This document shows, one piece after another, positions 26,912 to 37,418 of a stretch of DNA of 64,000 nucleotides. Location: assembly GCA_025738555.1 (NCBI GenBank), contig JAOVFP010000002.1, positions 4,154,001 to 4,218,000 on the forward strand. Reading direction: 5' to 3'. This stretch comes from Cyathus striatus. Its lineage: Eukaryota > Basidiomycota > Agaricomycetes > Agaricales > Nidulariaceae. Every line of letters starts with the position of its first letter. The stretch's first letter is position 1. The translations under genes and the position numbers were made by a program. The notes below the pieces were generated by a model, which was not told where the DNA came from, did not search any database, and saw only the letters and a list, made by a program, of their open reading frames with translations.

Positions 26912-27903
26912 TAGACCGGAAGCCGGTCGGTTACGTGCAAGCACGTGATATGAACGATTGAATCGTGTCGATATACCGACCGGTCCAACTCGTCGATTTT
27001 TAGCGTACTAAACCTTACGCGCAAGTTGTTTCCTTTTTTGGATTTTCGAAGGCTCTCGCGCGTCACCTCTCTTGAGTCTGGTCTATCTTTCCTTCTTACT
27101 TCCTCCTTCCCCTCTTCCACAAGGCCTAATTTCTGCGAAATGTGATACAGCGTCGACATCCTAATGCGTTCTACTGCCAAATGGGTCTCCTACGAGTAAG
27201 AACTAGTTCTCAATCGTATCATTCAGCGGACCAGCCATAGTCTGTACATATGCGATGTTACGAGGCCTATAATTGGCCATGTCCCATCAGCAAGATCCTT
27301 GGGCTGTATCAAGATATCTTATGGATACTAGGGAGGACATGGAGGAATGGGTAAAGGAGGAGTTGGAAGTTGGATATGCTGTTCTGTTGGATTTGAGGGG
27401 GTGGATATCAGATGATGTCAGGTTTGTTCACTTTCAGCCTGAGTTTTTGTAGTTTATAGTGTTATAGCGTAGCCAGAATGTGGCAATAATATGTTTTCTG
27501 AAGTGATTCTTCTGGTACACAAGAGTGCAATTCAGCCAGCAGTCTGTAGAACTTATGTAGTATACCACCGTACATGGTGAAGCCAAATTAATTCACAATT
27601 TTTGGCCATTTTACTACCGTTTTCTCTCTTTTTTTTGGCATCCCCAACCAAGGTATATCAAGAGGGTACATACGTATCGTAATTGGAGGAGGGGATGGTG
27701 ATTACATGGTGTAAGTTAGAGGGGTGCAAGGCGAGACGGCGCGCAAGCAACTTGCGCGAGAGCCTTCGAAAATCCAAAAAAGGAAACAACTTGCGCGTAA
27801 GGTTTAGTACGCTAAAAATCGACGAGTTGGACCGGTCGGTATATCGACACGATTCAATCGTTCATATCACGTGCTTGCACGTAACCGACCGGCTTCCGGT
27901 CTA
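26912..27903. mobile_element. Mutator-like non-autonomous DNA element, 992 bp
   Basis: The ends are perfect 150-bp terminal inverted repeats, 26912-27061 and 27754-27903, starting TAGACCGGAAGCCGGTCGGT. They are flanked by an exact 9-bp direct repeat TAGTAGGGT at 26903-26911 and 27904-27912. Long TIRs with a 9-bp target duplication are characteristic of the Mutator (MULE) superfamily. Each TIR also contains small hairpins (for example ACGTGCAAGCACGT). The 692-bp interior encodes no transposase. Perfect TIR identity suggests a recent insertion, 124 bp upstream of the GCP3 start. An autonomous partner must lie elsewhere. Confidence 0.85.
27279..27452 (+). CDS. Small ORF inside the Mutator-like element (57 aa), doubtful
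   Basis: An ATG-initiated ORF, MSHQQDPWAVSRYLMDTR, continuing with an acidic helix (EDMEEWVKEELEVGYAVLLD) and ending FQPEFL. Its composition is protein-like, but it is short, has no recognised domain, and lies in the unique interior between the TIRs. It could be a captured host exon (Pack-MULE style) or chance. Confidence 0.2.
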   Translation: MSHQQDPWAVSRYLMDTREDMEEWVKEELEVGYAVLLDLRGWISDDVRFVHFQPEFL

Positions 27904-28155
27904 TAGTAGGGTTATGTAGGGCGATGAAAACTCGTTTCTTGCAGAGCGAACACCTCCCATCAACCGGAGTTTAAATACACGTGGTTGCCAAAAATAATGG
28001 CAACCAGCAACAATTCCCACACATAATATCGGGCATTCCCGTATCCTAACTGCTTGGAGCTACTACATACTTATCGCGTCCGGCGCGTCGTTGACCAATC
28101 GTTGATTTTATTGTTGAAGTTACTAACTTGCAGTAGGCCAATAGATGAACGAGAG

Positions 28156-28918
28156 TGTTACGTACCGATTCTCTTCCTGCTTAGAAGTGGTTGCGAAGAC
28201 ACCGGAGGGTGTGGGAGAACTATAACGGAAACCCGAAGTAAGTACGGGTGCGGAAACGTAGAGCGGGAGTGCGGAAAGAACCGTGGCTTCAGCTTGTGTG
28301 CTGCGCCGCCTGGATATCCCCAGGGAATGGTTCGTATTTCGAGTAAGATGATATGTAACAAAGGAAGACGTTCTAGAGTATAAGAGAAGGCTTCGCCACT
28401 ACACTAGGTAGCGGGAGAGAAACCCGAAGGAAAACCCGGAGCGGGTTTCGGAACTTAGAGTAGGAAGAAAGTGTACAGAGTTGATACGAATACTGAATAC
28501 TACCTATTACAACTGGAAGACTACTTATACTAAGTAGGAACCTGTAGATACGAATGTAGAAGTATTATACAAAGGACAAGTCAAAGGAGTAAGTAGGAAA
28601 TGAAGTCTTGGCAAAGCGGAGTAGGGGCGCAAATGACGCGCTCAGAATGAAGAATAAGGAACTAATCTACAAAGGCCATAATGAAACGTATAAGTAGGAA
28701 TGGAAGGGAGGAGTAATAGAATGATGACGCGGTGAGGCCGTCATAAGAGAAAGTACGTATCCGGGATACCCGATAGAAAACCCGACGGGTTCGGGTACGT
28801 TCCCGGGCGGGAACGTCGGGAAGTGTAAACCCGAAGCGGGTACGTTCGGAAACGGACCGGGTATGTTAGAAGGTCACGTGGGAACGTCGGCACGATGTAT
28901 CCGGACATGGATATAACA
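28156..28918 (-). repeat. 3' LTR of the Ty3 element
   Basis: 763 bp, nearly identical to 35544-36307. Very CpG-rich at 28765-28870, with repeated ACCCG/CGGGT motifs. It lacks single bases relative to the other LTR at about 28201, 28800 and 28847 and has two extra near 28450. Confidence 0.93.
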
Positions 28919-28920
28919 GT

Positions 28921-28930
28921 ATCCCCTTTT
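28921..28930 (-). other. Polypurine tract
   Basis: On the sense (minus) strand AAAAGGGGAT lies 2 nt upstream of the 3' LTR, the expected place for the plus-strand primer. Confidence 0.6.
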
Positions 28931-29059
28931 AGGGCCGAGCCCACGAGGTCATACTGTGTGCGAGAAAATATAACTAAAAATAATACGAGAAATCCTATTG
29001 GTCAGTAGATGTTCAAATAAGAGAACATATGCGCATCTGATTCCTTTCTAACCCCCATC

Positions 29060-30182
29060 ATGGATAAGAGTGTCAATCTAGCAAATATTTCTTCGGAAGA
29101 TTATGCTGCTTTCCTAGCCTATCGTGCGGCCAACCAACAGTCAGAAAATTCGACTCCAGCATCCCGGAGTAGTTCCGGAAAGCGAGACCAAAGCCGAGGC
29201 CTATAAATCCGGCTCCAAGGCGGGAGAACGCCGCGTACGTAGCTGTTCCACCGGCAACGCTTCCCTCTGTTCGTTCCGGGACGGCGGCAAACGCGGTTAC
29301 GCCGCGGGTCGTAAATCCGCGGAGACGAGTGTCGGGAGTGGGTCAGAAGCGTCGGGAGACGTGACGGGTTCTGGATATGAGGCGGAAAATGGTGGAAACA
29401 TAGGAAATAGTAAGGGTAAGGGTACAGATGATTCTGGGGAGCCAAAGGAACTACGATACTATCATGATGTGCCTTGCATAAACTGTCAGGATCGGGGAAC
29501 TGAGTGTTATCGCTTGAGGGAGTCAAACAGGTGAGTAAAACATGATTATCGGTCTGTATAGTTTATAGGAACTCCCTGTAGTGCTTGCGTTGCTTGCGGG
29601 GTGCTTAAGGGAAAATGTTCCCTTAGCACTCGAGGCCGGAACAAAGCCGGAACAAGTCCCGTTCCATCCGGTCCTTCGGAACACTCGGATACTCACATGG
29701 GTCCCCCATCCGTTGCGCCATCTCGCCAGTCGTCTCGTCAAAGCATGAAGCGGGCTCGGATCGACGACACGGATGATGAGTTTATCCGTCCTTCATCCGC
29801 AGTAGCGGGTCCATCGTTCCGATCCTCTAGTGCAAACGATTCTGCTAATCTGGTCTCCTTGTCCACTTCCATGAATGTCGCAACATCCATCCTAAGCGCG
29901 ATGCGGCTGCAGAACGATACTATCATCTCTTTGCAAAGGGAGATGATCACTCAACTCGGAAACCTCGCGGATACCAATCGCAAAGTGGTAGGCGAACTTG
30001 GTAAGTTGTCGCGAGTAGTTGCCGAAGTATCCGAGCACGTCGTCCATGTTTCCAACATCGAAACCCTGCTCGCGGAACGCCTCCGGGATCCGGATGCGTA
30101 CGAGGAAGTTGTTACGGGTTCCGGGATTGCGTCGGAAGGTGAAGTAGGAGCTCGGGTCGAGTCGCAGACGCAGAGGGAGTGA
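29060..30182 (+). pseudogene. Antisense spliced ORF with GAL4-type zinc cluster and coiled coil
   Basis: It lies inside the Ty3 element, opposite to gag-pol, between the pol stop (30307) and the 3' LTR. The ATG at 29060 opens with MDKSVNLANISSEDYAAFLA. A frameshift between about 29170 and 29190, in CpG-rich sequence, is needed to reach the frame reading YYHDVPCINCQDRGTEC. An intron at 29531-29581 (GTGAGTAA...CTGTAG) joins in frame to ACVACGVLKGKC. The product has C-x2-C-x6-C-x9-C-x2-C-x6-C, the Zn2Cys6 spacing. A Ser-rich region with KRAR and a heptad-rich segment (TIISLQREMITQLGNLAD) follow, with a TGA at 30180. I call it a pseudogene because of the shift, which may be a sequence error. Function unknown. 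Confidence 0.6.
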
Positions 30183-30306
30183 TGGAAATGGTCGTAACAC
30201 GTTACCAAAGAATTAATGTACTTGTATCTCGCTTTTTGGATGTTATTCGTTGTTTTTGGTTTTTGTATAAGGTGAAACTGCAAGCGGATAATAAGTAACG
30301 TGAAAT

Positions 30307-33300
30307 TTAAGAAATAGGAGTAGGGCCGGGCTTATCCGGATAGCGGGAGTGGAACTCTTCGATGATATCCGTAGCGTGTTCCAGTTCCGTGGCGGAAGCC
30401 ATGAAAACTCTTCATCTGTCCCTTCATACCCTAGCCAGCGTACGTAGTACCTCAGTTTGCAACGCAAACGACGATCAGTTTAGAGTCCAATATTTCCGAG
30501 ACCTCGTATTCAATATCACCATCAACCTGGACAGGTGGTGGTGGAGGAATAATGCGATCTGGGATAGTATTTTCAGTATTGGGTTCAAGCATGGATACAT
30601 GGAATACTGGGTGGACTGCACGAAATTGTTCTGGAAGGCGCAAGGTACGCGAATGCGATCCGGCAAGTGCAATGACTTCAAAAGGTCCTAGGAACTTTTC
30701 TGCAAGTTTCCGGGATGGTCGGGTTGTCCGGAAGTACTCGGCTTTGACGTATACCTTTGTCCCGACGGGGAATGCGGGTGCGGGTTTGCAGACGCGCATC
30801 GGCGGGTGCTTGGTAACGTTTCTGCGCACTGAGTATTTCGGTCCGAAGCATCTCGTGAAGTTCCTCGAGGTTTACTGCGAAGTGCCGGGCACGAGCGGAA
30901 GTGAGATCACGTTCCGGATGTATCGCAAGGTTCGGGTGATAACCCTTGTTTGCGTAGAACGGTGAAATTCCTGTGGTTGCGCTCGGTGCATTATTGTAAG
31001 CAAATTCAGCAAGAGGTAAGAGATCACACCAGTTATCCTGCTGGTAGTTGCAGTAGGCCCGAAGGTATTGTTCCAGAGTTTGGTTTGTGCGTTCCGTTTG
31101 GCCGTCGCGCCGGGGTGATAACCCGAGGTGAAATGTAAAGTGATGTCGAGGGCTGTACCGAGGGAACGGAAGAAATGCGACACAAACTCGGAACCACGAT
31201 CGGAAGTGATGTGTTCCGGGACTCCGTGCTTGGAAAAGACATGAAGTACAAATAGAAGCGCAAGGTCGGAAGAAGAGCAAGTGGTATGAGTGGGAATGAA
31301 GATAGACTGCTTGGAGAAACGATCCACGATAACGAGTATAGAATCATACTTGGAAGCCGATGATTTTGGAAGTTGATCTATGAAATCCATAGATATCGAA
31401 TGCCATGGGCGTCCGGGAACCGGAAGTTGTTTCAGGGTTCCGTACGGGCGGTGGCGCTGTGGTTTAGAACGCATGCAAGTATTACAAGACTTACAATAGT
31501 CCTTTACAAACGTCCGTATAAGCGGCCAAGTATATTCGCGTCGAATTAGCTTGAGGGTCTTGTTCTGTCCAAGGTGTCCTGAAAGCGGGTGGTCGTGTTT
31601 GTACTGTAAAACCCGAAGCCGAAGGGTTCCGGAGTCCGGAACATAGATCCGGTTATCTAGACGGAGGAAACCGTCCGGGGTTACAGTCCAACGATTCTCG
31701 GGAGTCCGCATTCGGATAACTGCGACCGGGTCATTAGGGAGAGCTGATAATATGTCAGTATGTAACTGTTCAATGTCCATGATGATACTAGCGCGAAGAG
31801 CGGGTACAATAAGTGATGTTGCTCGGAGAGAAGTGATAAGCTGTTCCTGTGTGAACACTGGACGATAGTTATGCGGATTGACCTTAGCGTAGTCGCTATC
31901 CCCCTCTTTAGGGTAGACGTCCCATCGTCTAGTCAGAGCATCCGGCTTCGCCCGAGTTTTCCGGGTCGAAAGCGGATAACTAGATTGAACTGGGAAAGAT
32001 ACTCGGACCATCGGGCTTGTCGTCGGGACAAGATCTTGGTTGTGGAAAAGTATTCCAAGTTCTTGTGGTCTGTGACGACGTCAATGGGTGAACCGGAACC
32101 TTCCAGGTAATGACGCCAGACTTGGAATGCTTCAAAGATAGCAAGCAATTCCTTGTCATGGGTGTCGTAGTTTAACTCGGGAGGTGTAAAGGTTCGTGAG
32201 TGGAAAGCGATAGGGTGAATCTCGCCATCATCGGAAACTATAGACAGGATAGCAGCCAACGCGTAATCCGAAGCGTCGGTTTCCACGATGAGCTGCTTGT
32301 CGGGAACCCAATGGGTAAGAATGGGTGCCGACGTGAAAGCGTCCTTAAGTTCAGTGAAAGCGGAACGGCATTTTTCCGAGAAGTTCCACGGATTACCCTT
32401 CCGGGTAAGGCGGGTGAGCGGAACAACTATGTCGGAATAGTTGTATATAAAACGCCGATAGAAATTAGCGAACCCAAGGAAGGATTGAATGTCTTTTACT
32501 TTCCTTGGTTCCGGCCATTCTTGAATAGTCTTCACCTTTGTTGGAGACATGGTGAGACCGTTAGGCGATAGTATATATCCGAGATATTCCACGGATTCGA
32601 GTGGAACTCACACTTATCGCGCGCGCGTACAACCCGTGCTTCCGGAGTCGACGCAAAACTTCCCTGACATGTTGGCGATGTTGCGCAAGGTTATCAGAGT
32701 ATATAAGGATGTCATCCAAATAAACTATGACGCACACATCAAGAAGGTCTTTGAAAACATCGTTCATGAAGCGTTGGAAACCCGCGGGTGCATTGGAAAG
32801 TCCGAAGGGCATGACTAGCCATTCGAAGGATCCATAGCGAGTCCGGAAAGCGGTTTTCCATTCATCGTCCTCGGCAATGCGGACCAGGTGGTACGCATGA
32901 CGTAGGTCGATCTTGGTGTAGATACGGGCGCGACGGGGACTGTCGAGCAAATCTGAAATGAGTGGCAAAGGATAACGATCCTTTTTAGAAATAGTGTTCA
33001 ACCCGCGGAAATCCACACAAAGCCGAAGCGATCCGTCCTTCTTGCGGACAAAAAGGACGGGAGCTCCGTGCGGAGAGCGTGAAGGTTGAATAAATCCGAT
33101 CCGGATATGTTCATCAATGAATTCCCGAAGAGCGGAAAGCTCGGATTGGGAAAGGGAATAGATCCGACCTACAGGAGGTGAAGCACCTTCTTCTAGGTTG
33201 ATTTTTAAGTCGTAGGGACGGTGAGGGGCAAGTGTATCTGCCCGGGACTTGCTAAATACATCAGCAAACTCGTGATACTCAGACGGTATTGAAGAGAGAT

Positions 33301-34500
33301 CCGGAGCTTCCTCTGGATTGAGGGCAGCGGCGGAAGCGACAGCACCAAGCTGGATACGGAAAGTCTGTGCTCCCTCTAAACGGCATGCACGCGAGAAGGC
33401 GGCACCGTTTATTAGCGAAATGCTAGGAGGAGGTGGCAGAGACTCATCAGAGGTGACCGGAGATGGATCCTCGGAAGCGGAACCTGGTTCCGAGATCCCG
33501 GATTTGAGCGGAAGTTGCTCGGAAGTGTCTGGAGTCCGGAATGTTAATGAGCCCGATACCCAGTCAATCAACGGATTGAAGCGGGTGAGCCAATTGTATC
33601 CTAGGACTGCAGAACACACGGAATCAAGAGGTGTCACATAGAGTTCGACTGTAATACATTCACCGGTAGGGAATTGTACAGGCAGTGTAACGAACTCGGT
33701 TATAACATGATTGGTGGTGCCATCGAAAAGTCTGAGAGCAATAGGTGGAGTAGGTGAGGTAGGAATAGCATGTGTCCGAACGAAAGATGAATCCATAAAA
33801 CAATGGGTAGAACCCGAATCGACTAGAGCGCTATATGAAACTGTACAGGGTGTAGGGAGAGCATGGATGGTACTACAAAGTGGAATATGAAGGGCATTGG
33901 GGTCGGAAAGAGCGGAAGCGTTGAGTCTTACCTGCATCGGCTGCGCACAAGGGGAACAACGCGGTCCTCGGCTTGTGTGGTGTCCAGAGGACCGCTCCCT
34001 ATTTTTCGAACCCGAAGCCGGGTTGGAAAGAGGCGCGGATCTGCGGGTCGAGGGACCCGCAGAAGCCGACGTAGGAGCCGAAGCGGATATTCCGGATGCC
34101 CGGGCTCTAGCCGCGGAAGAGGCAGAGCGGGGACATTCTTTGGCGCGATGCCCCGGATTACCGCAGAACAAGCATAGATTGTTGTCCATGCGACGCTGAC
34201 GTTCTTGTGGCAAAAGTTTGCCATCTCGACCAACCTTGTCATTCAATTCCGGCCTCCGCTGTTGGGGAGGCTGCGAGGAACGAGGTGGGTGACTACCAGC
34301 ACGGTGGGGATAACTCGGACGTGGCGCATATTGACCCGAAACGAGGCGGGAAGGCGCTGGGGTGACTGCGGGGCGGTTTGTAGTAGCTCTAACAGAGCTA
34401 TCCGGAACCCGCGGACCCCGAGGCTGGTGGGATTCCCGCGTACGCTCGGACTGGCGTTCCCAGTACCGACTATCGATCCCTTGAGCTAGTTTAATCATCC
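30307..34500 (-). pseudogene. Ty3 pol with CCHC, protease, RT, RNase H, integrase, chromodomain (frameshifted)
   Basis: Domains in order on the minus strand: zinc knuckle CLFCGNPGHRAKEC (about 34150-34190); aspartic protease LVDSGSTHCFMDS (about 33795-33835); reverse transcriptase FVRKKDGSLRLCVDFRGLN to VIVYLDDILIYS (about 32695-33065); RNase H with ETDASDYALAA, THDKELLAI and VVTDHKN (about 32045-32290); integrase with an HH-CC finger (C-x2-C at about 31470-31490) and DDE acids in SMDFIDQLP, TSDRGSEF and the Glu of DGQTERTNQTLEQ; and a chromodomain YYVRWLGYEGTDEEFSWLP (30395-30460). Catalytic residues are present. Frame shifts near 30392, 30473, 30800, 31112, 31952, 32592 and 32620 interrupt it. 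The stop is at 30307. Confidence 0.9.
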
Positions 34501-35524
34501 GCGCTTTGTGGTAGGTTTCCCAACATGAGAGATCTCATCCTTAATGCGACCCGGAAACCCGGAATAGAGTCGGTGGCATAAGGATTTATCATCCCAGTCG
34601 GTGCGCTGTGCAAGCCTGTTGAACTGTACAAGATACTTGGACAGTTTCTGTGAATCCTTCATAATGAGGACATCCAGATCATTCTCGGCATCCCCTTCCG
34701 GGTTCGCTAACCCGAAGTTATCCTCTAGCATGACGACGAAAACCTCCCAAGAGTGAAGGAACTCATCATCAGCATAGGGATTGGAGAGGGTCGGCATAAC
34801 GAGCTGAAGCGCGGTATCCCGAAGATATGCGAGAGCGAAGTTGACTTGAGAGTGTCCATCCGAGTATTGGGAAGGATTATTCCGGAAGTAAATTTGGCAT
34901 TGAGTAATGAACTGCTCCAACTTCTCAGCACTGGAACCATCAAAAGTATCTGGCTTTTGAACGTTGCGTTCCCGACGTGTTCCCGATGTACCCCGGGCGG
35001 ATTCCGCAACTCTCAAAAGAGCCGGCAAGCCGGTCTTCCCGGGAGTGGCGCGCAAGAGGTGTGCGCCTGGGATTGTCGACATCATCCTCATCACCATCAT
35101 CCCCTGAGTCTGAGGATGGTGGAGACGGAGGATTGGGCTGAGAAGGAGGTGGAGGTGGCGGTCCAATGGTACCACCATCGGAACCGTGACCCTCGGGAGT
35201 GTCCCGTTCCGCTGCGACTGTACCGTATGGCGGTGGAGTGCCATCCGGAGGAGCCTGAGCGGATCCGAGATTCCCGGCTGCAGGAACAGAAAGTAGCTGA
35301 GCGGAAGTCGAGGGTGGACCCAGGAAAGTAGCACTAGGAGGTGGTGCTGGGCTGGGTGTAACCCGAGACGGTGTAGAAGGTAGAGAACCTGAAGTACTCC
35401 GTGGAGGCTGTTGCCTCGTAGCTGCACGGGTGGCACGAGCACCCACAGCATTGGTATGACTAGCGGTATGCGCTGTGCGAGTAACCGAAGTCCCAGTTGG
35501 AGCCATGATAGAAGAGATATCCAA
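34495..35524 (-). pseudogene. Ty3 gag (frameshifted)
   Basis: Starts MDISSIMAPTGTSVTRTAH and runs through a Pro/Ser-rich leader. A frame change near 35000-35040 leads into the capsid core, KPDTFDGSSAEKLEQFITQC, NFALAYLRDTALQLV, WEVFVVMLEDNFG and LSKYLVQFNRLAQRT, the typical Ty3 Gag (retrotrans_gag) pattern. The frame then stops at a CpG-containing site near 34500 that separates it from the nucleocapsid/pol frame. As gag and pol otherwise continue smoothly across that point, they were probably one ORF. Confidence 0.85.
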
Positions 35525-35528
35525 GGTA

Positions 35529-35541
35529 TCAGTATTCGTAT
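35529..35541 (-). other. Putative self-priming primer-binding site
   Basis: Two nt inside the 5' LTR the sense strand reads ATACGAATACTGA. It is not an evident tRNA 3'-end complement (no TGG start). Its exact 13-nt reverse complement, TCAGTATTCGTAT, occurs inside the element's own LTR at 35871-35883. This matches the self-priming scheme of Tf1/sushi chromoviruses, in which the mRNA 5' end folds back on the PBS. Confidence 0.55.
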
Positions 35542-35543
35542 AC

Positions 35544-36307
35544 TGTTACGTACCGATTCTCTTCCTGCTTAGAAGTGGTTGCGAAGACACCCGGAGGGTG
35601 TGGGAGAACTATAACGGAAACCCGAAGTAAGTACGGGTGCGGAAACGTAGAGCGGGAGTGCGGAAAGAACCGTGGCTTCAGCTTGTGTGCTGCGCCGCCT
35701 GGATATCCCCAGGGAATGGTTCGTATTTCGAGTAAGATGATATGTAACAAAGGAAGACGTTCTAGAGTATAAGAGAAGGCTTCGCCACTACACTAGGTAG
35801 CGGGAGAGAAACCCGAAGGAAAACCCGGAGCGGGTTTGAACTTAGAGTAGGAAGAAAGTGTACAGAGTTGATACGAATACTGAATACTACCTATTACAAC
35901 TGGAAGACTACTTATACTAAGTAGGAACCTGTAGATACGAATGTAGAAGTATTATACAAAGGACAAGTCAAAGGAGTAAGTAGGAAATGAAGTCTTGGCA
36001 AAGCGGAGTAGGGGCGCAAATGACGCGCTCAGAATGAAGAATAAGGAACTAATCTACAAAGGCCATAATGAAACGTATAAGTAGGAATGGAAGGGAGGAG
36101 TAATAGAATGATGACGCGGTGAGGCCGTCATAAGAGAAAGTACGTATCCGGGATACCCGATAGAAAACCCGACGGGTTCCGGGTACGTTCCCGGGCGGGA
36201 ACGTCGGGAAGTGTAAACCCGAAGCGGGTACGTTCCGGAAACGGACCGGGTATGTTAGAAGGTCACGTGGGAACGTCGGCACGATGTATCCGGACATGGA
36301 TATAACA
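35544..36307 (-). repeat. 5' LTR of the Ty3 element
   Basis: 764 bp, TG...CA bounded, nearly identical to 28156-28918. It contains, at 35871-35883, the 13-nt sequence complementary to the PBS, which would mark the transcript 5' end if the element self-primes. Confidence 0.93.
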
Positions 36308-36312
36308 GAGAG

Positions 36313-36652
36313 CGGTTTTGTGGACCGTGAAGTCTTTATGTAATAATCCTCATGGGCGGCTGGCACCAGCGATTTGAACTTGGTTCTTTCAGTACTGAAT
36401 TTAATTCAACTTACTCAATTACTTTTGCTCGTGCTCGTGCAATAGTAAGGCAAGGCTTACCTCGAAGTCTCCTTACACAAGGTTCAAGGAAGAAACAGAA
36501 ACCGTTGTTCCAATCTCCTTCTCGCCCCGCACCTGGTAAGTCTTGGCAATCTTTGGTGCCATTTACTGATCGTTCCTCTTCCTCTCACACCAGAGTGCTC
36601 CGCTAGGTTTTAGCTAGGCTGTCTCGTCTGTAGCTTTTGCATTACCCACCCT
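36313..36652. other. Spacer between Ty3 element and solo LTR
   Basis: 340 bp of non-repetitive sequence. A T-arm-like stretch near 36350-36385 is not part of a complete tRNA. No gene seen. Confidence 0.5.
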
Positions 36653-37418
36653 TGTTATATCCATGTCCAGATACATTGTGCCAACGTTCCCATGTGACCT
36701 TCTAACATACCCGGTCCGTTCCTGGAACGTACCCGCTTCGGGTTTACACTTCCTGACGTTCCCGCCTGGGAACATACCCGGAACCCGTTGGGTTTTCTAT
36801 CAGATACTTCGGATATGTACTTTCTCTTATGACGGCCTCACCGCGTCATCATTCTATTACTCCTCTCTTCCATTCCTACTTATACGTTTCATTATGGCCT
36901 TTGTAGATTAGTTCCTTATTCTTCATTCTGAGCGCGTCATTTGCGCCCCTACTCTGCTTTGCCAAGACTTCATTTCCTACTTACTCCTTTGACTTGTCCT
37001 TTGTATAATACTTCTACATTCGTATCTACAGGTTCCTACTTAGTATAAGTAGTCTTCCAGATGTAATAGGTAGTCTTCAGTATTCGTATCAACTCTGTAC
37101 ACTTTCTTCCTACTCTAAGTTCCGAAACCCGCTCCGGGTTTTCCTTCGGGTTTCTCTCCCACTACCTAGTGTAGTGGCAAAGCCTTCTCTTATACTCTGG
37201 AACGTCTTCCTTGGTTACATATCATCTTCCTCGAAATACGAACCATTCCCTGGGGATATCCAGGCGGCGCAGCACACAAGCTGAAGCCACGGTTCTTTCT
37301 GCACTCCCACTCTACGTTTCCGCACCCATACTCACTTCGGGTTTCCGTTATAGTTCTCCCACACCCTCCGGGTGTCTTCGCAACCACTTCTAAGCAGGAA
37401 GAGAATCGGTACGTAACA
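36653..37418 (+). repeat. Solo LTR of the same Ty3 family, opposite orientation
   Basis: 766 bp starting TGTTATATCC and ending ACGTAACA, flanked by the exact 5-bp repeat ACCCT (36648-36652 and 37419-37423). It is homologous end to end with the LTRs of the full-length element but inverted. It differs from them at roughly thirty positions, more than half being C to T or G to A at CpG sites, so it is older. It is a product of LTR-LTR recombination. Confidence 0.92.

Larger units (their letters stand above)
28156..36307 (-). mobile_element. Ty3/Metaviridae chromovirus LTR retrotransposon, full length
   Basis: An 8,152-bp element read on the minus strand. LTRs begin TGTTAC/TGTTAT and end CA, and the insertion is flanked by a 5-bp duplication GAGAG (28151-28155 and 36308-36312). 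From 5' to 3' on the sense strand: 5' LTR, primer-binding site, gag, CCHC knuckle, protease, reverse transcriptase, RNase H, integrase, chromodomain, an antisense ORF, polypurine tract and 3' LTR. RT before integrase and the chromodomain place it in the chromoviruses. The two LTRs differ at about four places, all small indels in CGG/CCGG contexts, so insertion is recent. The coding frames contain several shifts but few stops. Confidence 0.95.

Noticed and set aside
26911..27180. ORF on the minus strand with an LRKSKKGNNLRVRFSTLK segment
   Set aside because: The shared peptide lies within the TIR and reappears in the other TIR because the repeats are identical; the ORF has no upstream ATG and is not a gene.
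27683..27919. Matching ORF on the plus strand at the right TIR
   Set aside because: Same explanation: an open frame running outward through the TIR and past the element end.
28054..28383. 109-residue ORF spanning the left edge of the Ty3 element
   Set aside because: It crosses the target-site/LTR boundary, and the LTR part recurs in the other LTRs, so it is chance.
36340..36420. Possible tRNA (T-arm-like sequence on the minus strand)
   Set aside because: No acceptor, D-arm or anticodon arm can be built around it.
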